DNA of 25,753 bases, taken from positions 1 through 25,753 of IMG/VR virus record IMGVR_UViG_3300009285_007604; one strand, 5' to 3'. Of the stretch, positions 14,968 through 22,105 are shown piece after piece. Below the pieces are notes generated by a model, which worked only from the letters and a program-made list of their open reading frames with translations, ran no database searches and was not told the DNA's origin. Made by a program: the position numbers and the translations under genes. The stretch's first letter is position 1, and each line of letters begins with the position of its first letter. Source of the DNA: a virus.

Positions 14968-15852
14968 TTACTCTTCAACCGTAGCGAGAATCTTGTCGCG
15001 GATGTCCTCGTCGGTCATTCCCCGGTTCACCTGGATGTCGAGACTCTGGTTCGAGATGTACTGTTTGAGCTGCGTGCGGTCCATCCCGTTCAGCGACTCC
15101 CGCAAATCACCGGCCTCTTCTTCCTCAGCTTCCGGCGCAGCAGCCTCTTCGTCGCCTTCCTCGTACTCCACACCCTCAACGATGGCTTGTAACTCCGCGT
15201 ATGACAGCGGCACGGCCTCGCCGTCGAGACTCTTCGCCAAGCTCAGCCAGCCCCGGTCCTGAATCGGCGTCGCTGGCCCAACCTTGGAGCTGGAGTAATC
15301 GTGCTGCTTGCCCTTGATGATGTGATTGACCGTGACGTTTGCGCCAACGTCAGGATCGGAGAAGTCACCACCTTCCTCTTCGTCGGTAAAGTGATCGATC
15401 AAGATGCGCGCGACGGTCGCCGGAATCTGCGCAAGCTTCACACCGCTGTCCGGCTCAACCAAGTTGACAGCGTTCGCCACGTAAGTCGGGCCAGGCATCA
15501 ATTCCCGATACGTCTTGTTGTCGCCGCGCCGGTTGGCCTCTTCCGCCGCCTCGCAAATCGGGCAACGCTTGTCCTTGTGCTTTCCCTCCGTATGCTTCGG
15601 GCACACGCAGTACTTGTCGTTCCCCGGTCCAACGCGAAAGTGTTTGTAAACCTCTCGCAACGGAATGTCCGATCCCGGACAAGGCAAGATGCGGATCTTG
15701 GTCTTCCCCGGCTCAAACTTCAAGTACTGCGTCATCCGCGATTGCAGACTCTTCAACGTCTTGCGTGCTGCCGCCAACGCGACCGGATTCGGTCGCGCTT
15801 GACCAACGCCGGTCAACTGTTTCTTGGGCTTCGGTCTCAGTGTCAACCCCAT
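14968..15852 (-). CDS. gp32-like single-stranded DNA-binding protein
   Basis: A 294-residue protein of the T4 gp32 type. Residues 42-58 (QYLKFEPGKTKIRILPC) are the usual entry strand of the OB fold. A zinc-binding subdomain follows with C82-x-C84 and C97-P-I-C100, including nearby His residues. The core runs to about residue 228. Residues 230-250 are a strongly acidic linker, as in gp32, where the acidic tail recruits other replication proteins. Unusually, the chain then continues with a folded-looking module (256-290, NRGMTDEDIRDKI) that is also in the methyltransferase-fused protein. It protects single strands and organises replication and recombination. A terminator hairpin follows the stop. 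Confidence 0.85.
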   Translation of the reverse strand: MGLTLRPKPKKQLTGVGQARPNPVALAAARKTLKSLQSRMTQYLKFEPGKTKIRILPCPGSDIPLREVYKHFRVGPGNDKYCVCPKHTEGKHKDKRCPICEAAEEANRRGDNKTYRELMPGPTYVANAVNLVEPDSGVKLAQIPATVARILIDHFTDEEEGGDFSDPDVGANVTVNHIIKGKQHDYSSSKVGPATPIQDRGWLSLAKSLDGEAVPLSYAELQAIVEGVEYEEGDEEAAAPEAEEEEAGDLRESLNGMDRTQLKQYISNQSLDIQVNRGMTDEDIRDKILATVEE

Positions 15853-16244
15853 CTGTTGCTCCTTCCTGTTAGTTCTCGTTCACTCTCTTCGTTGATCTTC
15901 CTGTTGCGACCAATACTTTGCAGCAAATCTTTACGATGCCGAAAAGCGTCTACTACGGCGTCTAACACGTCTACTCGTGCCTCCGTGTCGTCAACTCTTC
16001 TTTGCGCCGTAAGCACCTGCGCATCGCGCTTCACGGCCGCGTCCACCACGTACTTCTTACCAGCGGCAATCCGTGTCATAGCGCTCGCCTTAGCCGCCTC
16101 CAACACCGTTTTTCTCCGGCGCAGTGTCCTCCTTTCCCCAGCAAGTAAGCTGGCGTAGTAAGCGTACATCCCAGGATGTTCAGCCATCTCTTTTTCGAGA
16201 TTGTTTACGTCAATTGCCAAGTCAACCGAGGCGTTCACCTCCAC
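15843..16244 (-). CDS. UvsY-like recombination mediator candidate
   Basis: A protein of about 133 residues if the GTG at 16244 is the start (GGGGGG lies 6 nt upstream); a GTG two codons later is also possible. It is almost entirely helical: an acidic N-terminus, a YAYYASLLAGERRTLRRRK segment (about 29-47), then long Lys/Arg/Ala helices. This layout and size match UvsY of T4, which loads recombinase on single strands covered by gp32. The match is structural impression, not clear identity. The neighbours support it strongly: the gp32-like gene follows with a 10-bp overlap and recA comes next. The end of the gene holds the AAGGAG site for the gp32-like start. Confidence 0.55.
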   Translation of the reverse strand: MEVNASVDLAIDVNNLEKEMAEHPGMYAYYASLLAGERRTLRRRKTVLEAAKASAMTRIAAGKKYVVDAAVKRDAQVLTAQRRVDDTEARVDVLDAVVDAFRHRKDLLQSIGRNRKINEESERELTGRSNRWG

Positions 16245-16278
16245 GATTGACCCCCCAGTAAATGACGTAATCAAAAAT

Positions 16279-16455
16279 TTAGGTATTAGCTTCAACCCAC
16301 ACCTCCAATACGCCATTACAGAAAACAACAACCTCAGCGCACAAGTGATGCGCCGCACGTTGGCGTAAACCAAACTGGTACGCCTCGTGAGTTGACTTGA
16401 CGTTTACGATAAACGACAAATCCCCGGTTTTATCACGCAGACAGATGTGAAACAT
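16279..16455 (-). CDS. Small 58-residue protein
   Basis: Directly after the preceding stop (TGA then ATG, no gap) a short frame codes 58 residues beginning MFHICLRDKTGDLSFIVNV. It fills an otherwise empty 210-bp interval in a genome with almost no gaps, and its composition (alternating strand-like VVVF and VWV segments) looks like a folded small protein. No Shine-Dalgarno site of its own is visible, so it would depend on coupling to the upstream gene. No function can be given. Confidence 0.5.
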   Translation of the reverse strand: MFHICLRDKTGDLSFIVNVKSTHEAYQFGLRQRAAHHLCAEVVVFCNGVLEVWVEANT

Positions 16456-16791
16456 TCAGTGACTCATGCCGTACAACCAGGTGCGACCACGCCCCGGCTG
16501 CCAGGCACCGTCGGGGAAATCACGCACCGCCACGCAACCACCTTTCCCGAACTCGTCTACCCACACCATCTCCAACTCTATTTCAGAGTCGTGCCGCGTC
16601 CGCAAAATTAGCGCGACAGACGGGAATAGCGTCGCCAACGCTGAAAAATGCTGCTCCAACAGCAAACCGACCATCTCTACGACGAACTCTCCGGGTATGG
16701 CTGCAATAACGCGCCTGTAAACTTTCGCCGCGTCTACCGGTAACTGAAAACCGCCATGCTCCTTTTGAAACGCCATAACAATGCAGTCCAT
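16456..16791 (-). CDS. Unknown 111-residue protein
   Basis: The chosen ATG (16791) follows GAGGAAAATAGT, while the frame upstream runs inside the preceding gene and lacks a site. The protein shows a central helical segment (about residues 24-52) and then alternating strands with acidic residues. The end carries GAWQPGRGRTWLYG. I recognise no family and see no membrane segment. It is flanked by 1-bp spacing upstream and an immediate TGA-ATG junction downstream, so it is part of the same operon. Confidence 0.62.
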   Translation of the reverse strand: MDCIVMAFQKEHGGFQLPVDAAKVYRRVIAAIPGEFVVEMVGLLLEQHFSALATLFPSVALILRTRHDSEIELEMVWVDEFGKGGCVAVRDFPDGAWQPGRGRTWLYGMSH

Positions 16792-16792
16792 A

Positions 16793-17134
16793 CTATTTTC
16801 CTCCACGTTTACGCCGCAAATTGTTGAAGTACAAGTACGTCGGTTCGTAAGTAGCAACTAGACCGGAAATGTCGCCGCGCGCTGCTCTCGTGGGCTTGCT
16901 TAACCACTCAAAGATCGCGCGTAAAGCACGATCCGCCGCAGCAGACCATAACTTCGCCTGCGAAGACCGAACCCCACTCATGCGATTACTCCTCAACAAC
17001 CACTCGTATTGCCGTTGCACTTCAGTCTGAATCATGTGCTGCAAATCAGAGTGCACGACCGACTTAAAGCGTTTTAGCACTTCAACTTCCAACTCTTCCA
17101 GTGTCTCTGGCGTCTTGAAAAACTCTTTGCTCAT
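16793..17134 (-). CDS. Small helical protein of unknown function
   Basis: A 113-residue protein whose ATG overlaps the polymerase stop (ATGA), with GGAGG just upstream. A TTG five codons earlier is less likely. It is mostly predicted helix and has a basic end (RRKRGGK). No known motif is seen. Its coupling to polA and its position ahead of the recombination genes suggest a replication accessory factor, but that is only context. One spare base separates its stop from the next ATG. Confidence 0.65.
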   Translation of the reverse strand: MSKEFFKTPETLEELEVEVLKRFKSVVHSDLQHMIQTEVQRQYEWLLRSNRMSGVRSSQAKLWSAAADRALRAIFEWLSKPTRAARGDISGLVATYEPTYLYFNNLRRKRGGK

Positions 17135-18972
17135 TTTCCCTCCGCCCAATTTCGGGCAAGTTTAGCGTCCACTGGCGTCTTTACCAATAAACCATTCGCC
17201 AGTTCTGGCCGCAGTTTTCCGTAACTCTTAACAGCGTTTGCCATCGTAAACTCGATGTCACGCCGCGCCTCTTCCGCGCCTTTCTGCGGCACGGGCACCA
17301 ACAGCTCATCGTGAACCTGGAGCCAAAGCGCGTAGCCTTTACGCGCCAAGTCCAGCATTGCCATTTTGATAATCTCTGACGCGCTACCTTGGATCGGCGT
17401 ATTGATCGCCTGATTCTCAGCGTGATTCCGCTCTTTGAAATCTTGGCTCACGATCTGGTGTACGTAGCGTATCCGCCCGGTAAGGGTGGACACATAACGG
17501 TCTTGCCGCGCCTCTTCGATTGTTCGCTGCTTCCACGCGCGCACGCCAGGATACGTGTTAAAAAACCTTTCAATAAACTGTTTCGCCTGTTCCTCGGTAG
17601 TCTTGATCCGACCAGCAAGCGTCTTTGGCCCCATGCCATAACTAATCCCGAAGTTAATTGCTTTGGCGTATTTACGCTGCTGCGGATACTTGTCTTTGAC
17701 CGCCGCCTCGGCGCACTTCAAACCGTACGCTGCCTTTGCCGTAATCGCGTGCAAATCGCGTCCAGTGCGAAACGCCGTGAGCATCGTTCTGTCTCGACTA
17801 AAATGCGCCAACAACCGCAACTCAATCTGGTTGTAATCTGCAACGCACAGCAAGTGTCCGGGCGGGGCAATCCACGCCTGCCGCACCGTCCACGGATCAT
17901 CAGCGTTCTGCAACGGAATGTTTTGCAAGTTAGGGTTGCGGCTACTCAGCCGACCAGTCGCCGTACCACCCCCCTCGCCGCCTTCACCAAGCGAAGTCAT
18001 CCGCAGCTCAGTATGCAGGTGGTCGTTCTCGTCTAACTTTTCCAGCATCCCCAGAACAAACGTCGAACGCAACTTGGCAAGTTTCCGATAACGCAACAGC
18101 AAGTCCACGTCGTCCAGACCGGAATCGCGTATTTGCTGTAAAATTTTCGCCGTTAAGCTCGGCTTGCCACTCTTTGTACGAAGAAGAACCGGCAGCCCGT
18201 AACCGCCGTCTCGCTGACTGCCAAAAAACAAGTCAGCCAACTGCGTGTCGCTATTCAAATTCAAGTCTGGCAAACCGCAATGCTGTCTAAATACATAGCG
18301 TAACCGCAAAATATCGCGGTACAACAAGCTATTGAGCTTTGTCAGAAACGCGCGATCCACAAGACAGCCGACACGCTGCATCTTCGCCAACAAACGGTCG
18401 AACGGTACGTCCACTTGCTCGTATACGTTAAAGTACCCCATGTCTTCAAGATGTAGCTTTAACACGTCGTCCAACCGAAACGTGTCTTCGGCATCCGCCG
18501 CCGAGTAGCGAATCAGCACATCGCGCACGGTCGGATCGCCGTCGAACAACGCGCTGGCGCTATACTCGCCGCCAAAAAGTTCTGTCATCGTTTGCCGTTT
18601 GACGTGCAACCAGCGCTGTGCGCATTGCTTCAAACCATGCTGCCGCTGATCAGGGTCAGCGATGTAGTCGGCCAACAACGTGTCTCGGTAATTACCAGCT
18701 AGGTCGACAAACGGCGCTAAAATCTCCAGGTCGTAACGCGAGTTGTGCATCACGACCTTAACCGACTTCGGCGGCTTGGGAACTATCCCCGGAGTGCAAA
18801 CGTAATTCGTATGACCGTCGCAAACAGACGTAAGCACGAGCTTTCCGTACAGCCCGTCAGTTTCCGTGTCCACCGAAATTTTCGGCACACGCGCAATCGC
18901 CTGCTGCATCACTGTCCAATCCCGGTCGTTCCGCACTACTTTAAGCGGATATTTAAATACGATGGGTTGCAT
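17131..18972 (-). CDS. polA: DNA polymerase, family A, with 3'-5' exonuclease
   Basis: A 613-residue replicative DNA polymerase lacking the 5' nuclease domain of bacterial Pol I. The proofreading domain is complete: DTE (35-37), N77 with D81, and Y156-x3-D160. The polymerase domain has TGRLSSRNPNLQNIP (339-353), motif A DYNQIELR (379-386), motif B RKYAKAINFGISYG (433-446) with the usual Lys437 and Phe441, and motif C HDE (554-556). All catalytic residues are present, so the enzyme should be active in synthesis and proofreading. It should copy the phage genome together with the gp32-like protein encoded downstream. The ATG follows a GAGGAA site. The stop overlaps the next gene as ATGA. Confidence 0.97.
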   Translation of the reverse strand: MQPIVFKYPLKVVRNDRDWTVMQQAIARVPKISVDTETDGLYGKLVLTSVCDGHTNYVCTPGIVPKPPKSVKVVMHNSRYDLEILAPFVDLAGNYRDTLLADYIADPDQRQHGLKQCAQRWLHVKRQTMTELFGGEYSASALFDGDPTVRDVLIRYSAADAEDTFRLDDVLKLHLEDMGYFNVYEQVDVPFDRLLAKMQRVGCLVDRAFLTKLNSLLYRDILRLRYVFRQHCGLPDLNLNSDTQLADLFFGSQRDGGYGLPVLLRTKSGKPSLTAKILQQIRDSGLDDVDLLLRYRKLAKLRSTFVLGMLEKLDENDHLHTELRMTSLGEGGEGGGTATGRLSSRNPNLQNIPLQNADDPWTVRQAWIAPPGHLLCVADYNQIELRLLAHFSRDRTMLTAFRTGRDLHAITAKAAYGLKCAEAAVKDKYPQQRKYAKAINFGISYGMGPKTLAGRIKTTEEQAKQFIERFFNTYPGVRAWKQRTIEEARQDRYVSTLTGRIRYVHQIVSQDFKERNHAENQAINTPIQGSASEIIKMAMLDLARKGYALWLQVHDELLVPVPQKGAEEARRDIEFTMANAVKSYGKLRPELANGLLVKTPVDAKLARNWAEGK

Positions 18973-19352
18973 TTACGCCATTCCTCATCTTCGCCAAGCA
19001 GGCCACGCAAATACGCAAACTCAGCAACGCGGCCTTGCGTCAGTCTGGTTAACAACGGCAACAAACACCGCGCGCAACACGCGGCATCCGGCTGCCGACA
19101 GGCCGAGTAGTGCGACATCTCTTGCAAACCAAGCAACTTCAAACACCTCAACAAACGCTGACGTAACTGTTTCTCGCTACCCCTGGTCGACTTGTTTAGC
19201 GTGCTAAGATGCGCAATCAACTCGCTCTCGCGCATCCTCTTCAACGCTTCGCCAACCGTGCGCGAAGCGAACTTCACGCGCAACCGCTGCTTCTCGTGAA
19301 GTCCGTTTCGCGCCGGGCGGGGCATACTGATTCGCACCTTGCCAATTTTCAT
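18936..19352 (-). CDS. Small basic SAP-like protein of unknown function
   Basis: The 138-residue product starts at an ATG that overlaps the previous stop by 4 bp and has a GGAG 7 nt upstream. The N-terminus is strongly basic. Residues 36-70 (GEALKRMRESELIAHL, then EKQLRQRLLRCLKLL) resemble a SAP-like helical hairpin. Cysteines near residues 85-95 include CCARC, which might bind a metal. The last 37 bp overlap the start of the DNA polymerase gene, so the two are co-expressed. A DNA-binding role is plausible but not shown. Confidence 0.6.
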   Translation of the reverse strand: MKIGKVRISMPRPARNGLHEKQRLRVKFASRTVGEALKRMRESELIAHLSTLNKSTRGSEKQLRQRLLRCLKLLGLQEMSHYSACRQPDAACCARCLLPLLTRLTQGRVAEFAYLRGLLGEDEEWRKCNPSYLNIRLK

Positions 19353-19939
19353 TGCGCTGCTCCGTAAACTTCAATGACGCCATTTTCCAGCAAGACATTT
19401 ACAGCATTACACAGCCACTCGTTATCGAGGTCTTCATAAACCTCAGCCAACTGCGTTTTCAGTTCGCCGAACGTCAGCGGCACCTTGCTTTGCACAAGCG
19501 CTGTCACCTCAAATTCCGTGTTCATCCCCTTCTTCGCCTTTTTCTGGCCAAACGGATTAGCCACGTCACGCACCACAATACGCATGTCGTCGGTGAAGCT
19601 CTCGACTTGAACAACCTTTTCCCCCTTCGGGAGCGAGCCGTTGAACCGCTCTTGGCAAAGCTTCAAATCGAAACATAATTTACACGCGGCATTTTCCGTA
19701 TCGGGGTATTTACCGAAACACGGTGAATCTGAGATGCCGTCCATCGCGGCTTCGATAGAACGCACGTCTTGGTAGTGCGTCGCCACGCGCAACCGCAGTT
19801 CTTCCAGTCCGCCATTGCCGTTCAGACCGAGCACACCGCACTCTGCCGCTAAGTCAGTCAGCGTCATCTTATCCAAGTCCGTCACGCCACTCCGCGGTGC
19901 CGCAGCCACCGCTTTCTTGATCTTCAACTTACCCTTCAT
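19349..19939 (-). CDS. SAP-like and four-cysteine protein of unknown function
   Basis: A 196-residue protein with GGAGG 6 nt before its ATG, overlapping the sigma-like gene by 11 bp. Residues 20-55 look like a SAP/HeH-type helix-extended-loop-helix (LDKMTLTDLAAECGV then GLEELRLRV), a fold that usually binds nucleic acid. Residues 74-95 hold four cysteines in the pattern C-x11-C-x2-C-x5-C, possibly a zinc or iron-sulphur site. The C-terminal third could be a small winged helix (segment FGELKTQLAEVYEDL and beyond). The neighbours are the sigma-like gene and DNA polymerase. I cannot name the family; a transcription or replication accessory role is inferred from the motifs and location only. Confidence 0.65.
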   Translation of the reverse strand: MKGKLKIKKAVAAAPRSGVTDLDKMTLTDLAAECGVLGLNGNGGLEELRLRVATHYQDVRSIEAAMDGISDSPCFGKYPDTENAACKLCFDLKLCQERFNGSLPKGEKVVQVESFTDDMRIVVRDVANPFGQKKAKKGMNTEFEVTALVQSKVPLTFGELKTQLAEVYEDLDNEWLCNAVNVLLENGVIEVYGAAQ

Positions 19940-20417
19940 GGCAATCCTCCAGCACAGTTTTTATCTCGTTAAACGCGCGTTGCACAGAGCGCCGGCTGAC
20001 GCGCAACGAAACACTCAACACAGCACTATCTACGCATGGTGACTTCGATTTACCGTTGCGCACGCTGGCAAAACGCGCCAGATGCACGGCAAGCCGCGCC
20101 GTGCGCATCGACGGTCTGGTTAACTCGCGCAACACCGCTGCCGCTAAGTACGACAACTGCTCACCATACACAGCCAACGACGGATACTCCACGGGTTCTG
20201 CTGCGTCTAGCACGACAAACTTGTTGCGCTGCGCCGTGCGGATTACAATAAACAACCGACGCTTGACCGCACCAACGACGTACTCTGGCTTGTACCCCAA
20301 CGGCGACAACGATGCTTGCCACGCCGCTAACATCGCCTCTTGCAAGCAGTCGTCATACTCGCAGTAGTCAGCACAATAACGATGTGCGCGTCGCGCCAAA
20401 CTCTCGATTACGCCCAC
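19929..20417 (-). CDS. Sigma-70-like transcription factor
   Basis: This is a 162-residue protein starting at a GTG (20417) placed 6 nt after a perfect AGGAGG. The GTG overlaps the cobT stop (TAGTG). Residues 3-65 resemble sigma region 2: the helix with YDDCLQEAMLAAW (21-33) matches the DDLLQEA core-binding pattern, and a basic aromatic helix follows. Residues 132-155 (ending RVSRRSVQRAFNEIKTVL) form a helix-turn-helix like region 4. The size is near that of small ECF sigma factors. It could redirect host RNA polymerase to phage promoters, or act as a sigma-like protein in late transcription as T4 gp55 does. The frame runs 27 codons further upstream, but that part lies in cobT and has no ribosome site. 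Confidence 0.68.
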   Translation of the reverse strand: MGVIESLARRAHRYCADYCEYDDCLQEAMLAAWQASLSPLGYKPEYVVGAVKRRLFIVIRTAQRNKFVVLDAAEPVEYPSLAVYGEQLSYLAAAVLRELTRPSMRTARLAVHLARFASVRNGKSKSPCVDSAVLSVSLRVSRRSVQRAFNEIKTVLEDCHEG

Positions 20418-22105
20418 TACTTGCCTCCTTTCATGTAAATCTTGAACACGTCCGACACCACTTGCGGTAAGTCTTCCGGTTTTTGCAGCACCGTACAAAA
20501 CTCTTTACCGTAAAGCCGCAGCACCGTGTCGCCAAGCAATCCGATACAGATAACCTTTACACCTGCTTTGCGTATCCGCGCCACACTAGCGACAATGTGC
20601 GGGTAAAACGCCGTAGCGTTATCGCCGTCGTCTTTTCCGCTTTGCCGAGCTTCCTTCTTCTGCGTGTGGTACTCGAAGTTTTCTGGAATACCGTCTGAAA
20701 GAACCAACAGCAACTTGTCTTTACCTAGTAAGTAGCGCATCCGCTCAAACGCGCATAGCAGCACCTCTCCATCGTAGGAAAAACCCTTACTACGCAGCAC
20801 GCGATTTCGCACCGCACGCCAGCTATCACCGTACTTCTTTACCCAGTCAATCACGATGTTTGAATTGCGGGAATACACGCCGGACGTAGACGCAGTATCG
20901 AACGTGTGATGTGCAAACACTTCAAAACGCACACCACGCATCGCGGCCAGCAAGTCACCTATTGAGCGTACAGTCTCGTCCACCAGGCTCGTCTTGCCGT
21001 AGTGCATAACTGACCCGCTCATGTCCACCATGACCGACACAACGAGGTTCGTATCGCGTAATCGCTGCACTGGCTCCTTAAACACGCGCCGATCTGTCCT
21101 GGCGCAGTGCAAATTACGCCGATCCAAAATTCCTGACTCTGCCCGCCGGTAATACGGACGCAACGACAAAAACTCTCGCGCCGCTGACAACGGTATAGCT
21201 GGCTGTTCAAACGGCGCCATCGGCAACTCAGACTCAATGATTTGCACACCCGGAGCCACGGTATACCGACTCCCATCACCTGTCACTACCGTCTGATTGA
21301 GCATCTCCGACGCCCCGCTAAACACGTCTTTAAGCGCCTGCCCAAAATTATTTGGCAGACCGCGAGACAGACCGCGAACGCGCTTCCCGGATTTCTCCGT
21401 CTCACCTTCGCCTTCGCCTTCGCCTTCGCCTTCGCCTTCGCCTTCGCCTTCGCCTTCGCCTTCGCCTTCGCCTTCGCCTTCGCTTGATTGCGGCTGCATC
21501 GCCGGATCTATTTTCTTTATCTCTTCGCTAATTACGCGAAACACGTTATCGCTCTCGTCGTACACGTCTTGCAGCGTTACCAGCCCGTTTAACCGCTGCC
21601 GTTGCTCCGGGTTGCAAAGACGCTTAACCAGCGCCGGCCAACCAAGCTGGCCGACTACACGATCCATGCCTACTGCGCACCACACAGCAAATGCACTTAT
21701 CGCGCGCTCCCAAGCGTTCATGGACGCAACGCGCCGACTCTTTCCCCAATTGGCTACCGCCCATTTATCTTTGTACTCCAGGTAAAACTGCGCACCTGGA
21801 TACTGCCGTTTACAGATACGTTCAATACGATAATCCTCTAAGACGTTATCTATTTGCTGGCGCAACTTAGCAGTCGGATCGCAAAACGCGCCAGAGAATC
21901 GGGAAACGACAGGTGTGTGCTGCAAGTGGCAAACTTCGTGCAACGCCACTCCCGCTCCAACATCACCGTCGTAACTGTACTTATCCGGGTCAGGCAGCGT
22001 AACCTTCCTCAGATCCGTGCCAGCGATTTCTCCCCACTCTAGCGGAATCTTCTTGCCATAGGCCAACGCCAAAAACTCCGGCAGCCACGCTTTAAGACTG
22101 GCCAT
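20417..22105 (-). CDS. cobT: CobT-like VWA-domain protein with HExxH motif
   Basis: A 562-residue partner of the ATPase encoded just upstream. Residues 50-100 carry HEVCH (56-60) followed by LEDYRIE (89-95), the pattern of the metallopeptidase-like region found at the N-terminus of VWA proteins of this class. Residues 209-235 are a pure Glu-Gly repeat, matching the position of the acidic linker of bacterial CobT. Residues 350-560 are a von Willebrand A domain with the metal site DMSGS (361-365) and LSDG (469-472). A CobS-CobT pair forms a AAA+/VWA machine. Whether the HExxH site binds zinc or cuts protein cannot be seen. The stop TAG shares a base with the GTG start of the sigma-like gene. 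Confidence 0.85.
   Translation of the reverse strand: MASLKAWLPEFLALAYGKKIPLEWGEIAGTDLRKVTLPDPDKYSYDGDVGAGVALHEVCHLQHTPVVSRFSGAFCDPTAKLRQQIDNVLEDYRIERICKRQYPGAQFYLEYKDKWAVANWGKSRRVASMNAWERAISAFAVWCAVGMDRVVGQLGWPALVKRLCNPEQRQRLNGLVTLQDVYDESDNVFRVISEEIKKIDPAMQPQSSEGEGEGEGEGEGEGEGEGEGEGEGEGETEKSGKRVRGLSRGLPNNFGQALKDVFSGASEMLNQTVVTGDGSRYTVAPGVQIIESELPMAPFEQPAIPLSAAREFLSLRPYYRRAESGILDRRNLHCARTDRRVFKEPVQRLRDTNLVVSVMVDMSGSVMHYGKTSLVDETVRSIGDLLAAMRGVRFEVFAHHTFDTASTSGVYSRNSNIVIDWVKKYGDSWRAVRNRVLRSKGFSYDGEVLLCAFERMRYLLGKDKLLLVLSDGIPENFEYHTQKKEARQSGKDDGDNATAFYPHIVASVARIRKAGVKVICIGLLGDTVLRLYGKEFCTVLQKPEDLPQVVSDVFKIYMKGGK
21405..21482 (-). repeat. Perfect 13-copy hexanucleotide tandem repeat inside cobT
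   Basis: CCTTCG is repeated 13 times without a mismatch on the plus strand (78 bp), coding 13 Glu-Gly pairs in the linker of the CobT-like protein. Perfect identity of the units despite codon degeneracy points to recent expansion by slippage rather than slow selection for the protein alone. Confidence 0.97.

Noticed and set aside
14919-14978. Longer recA starting at 14978
   Set aside because: The extension would translate through the terminator hairpin and the gp32-like stop; the ATG at 14918 has a better ribosome site.
15301-16158. 285-residue plus-strand ORF
   Set aside because: It is antisense to the gp32-like and UvsY-like genes; the long open frame follows from the GC-rich codon pattern of those genes.
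17389-18036. 215-residue plus-strand ORF
   Set aside because: It lies antisense to the catalytic domain of DNA polymerase, whose motifs are intact.
21297-21785. Plus-strand frame with Ser-Pro repeat
   Set aside because: It is the reverse reading of the hexamer repeat in cobT and has no start signal.
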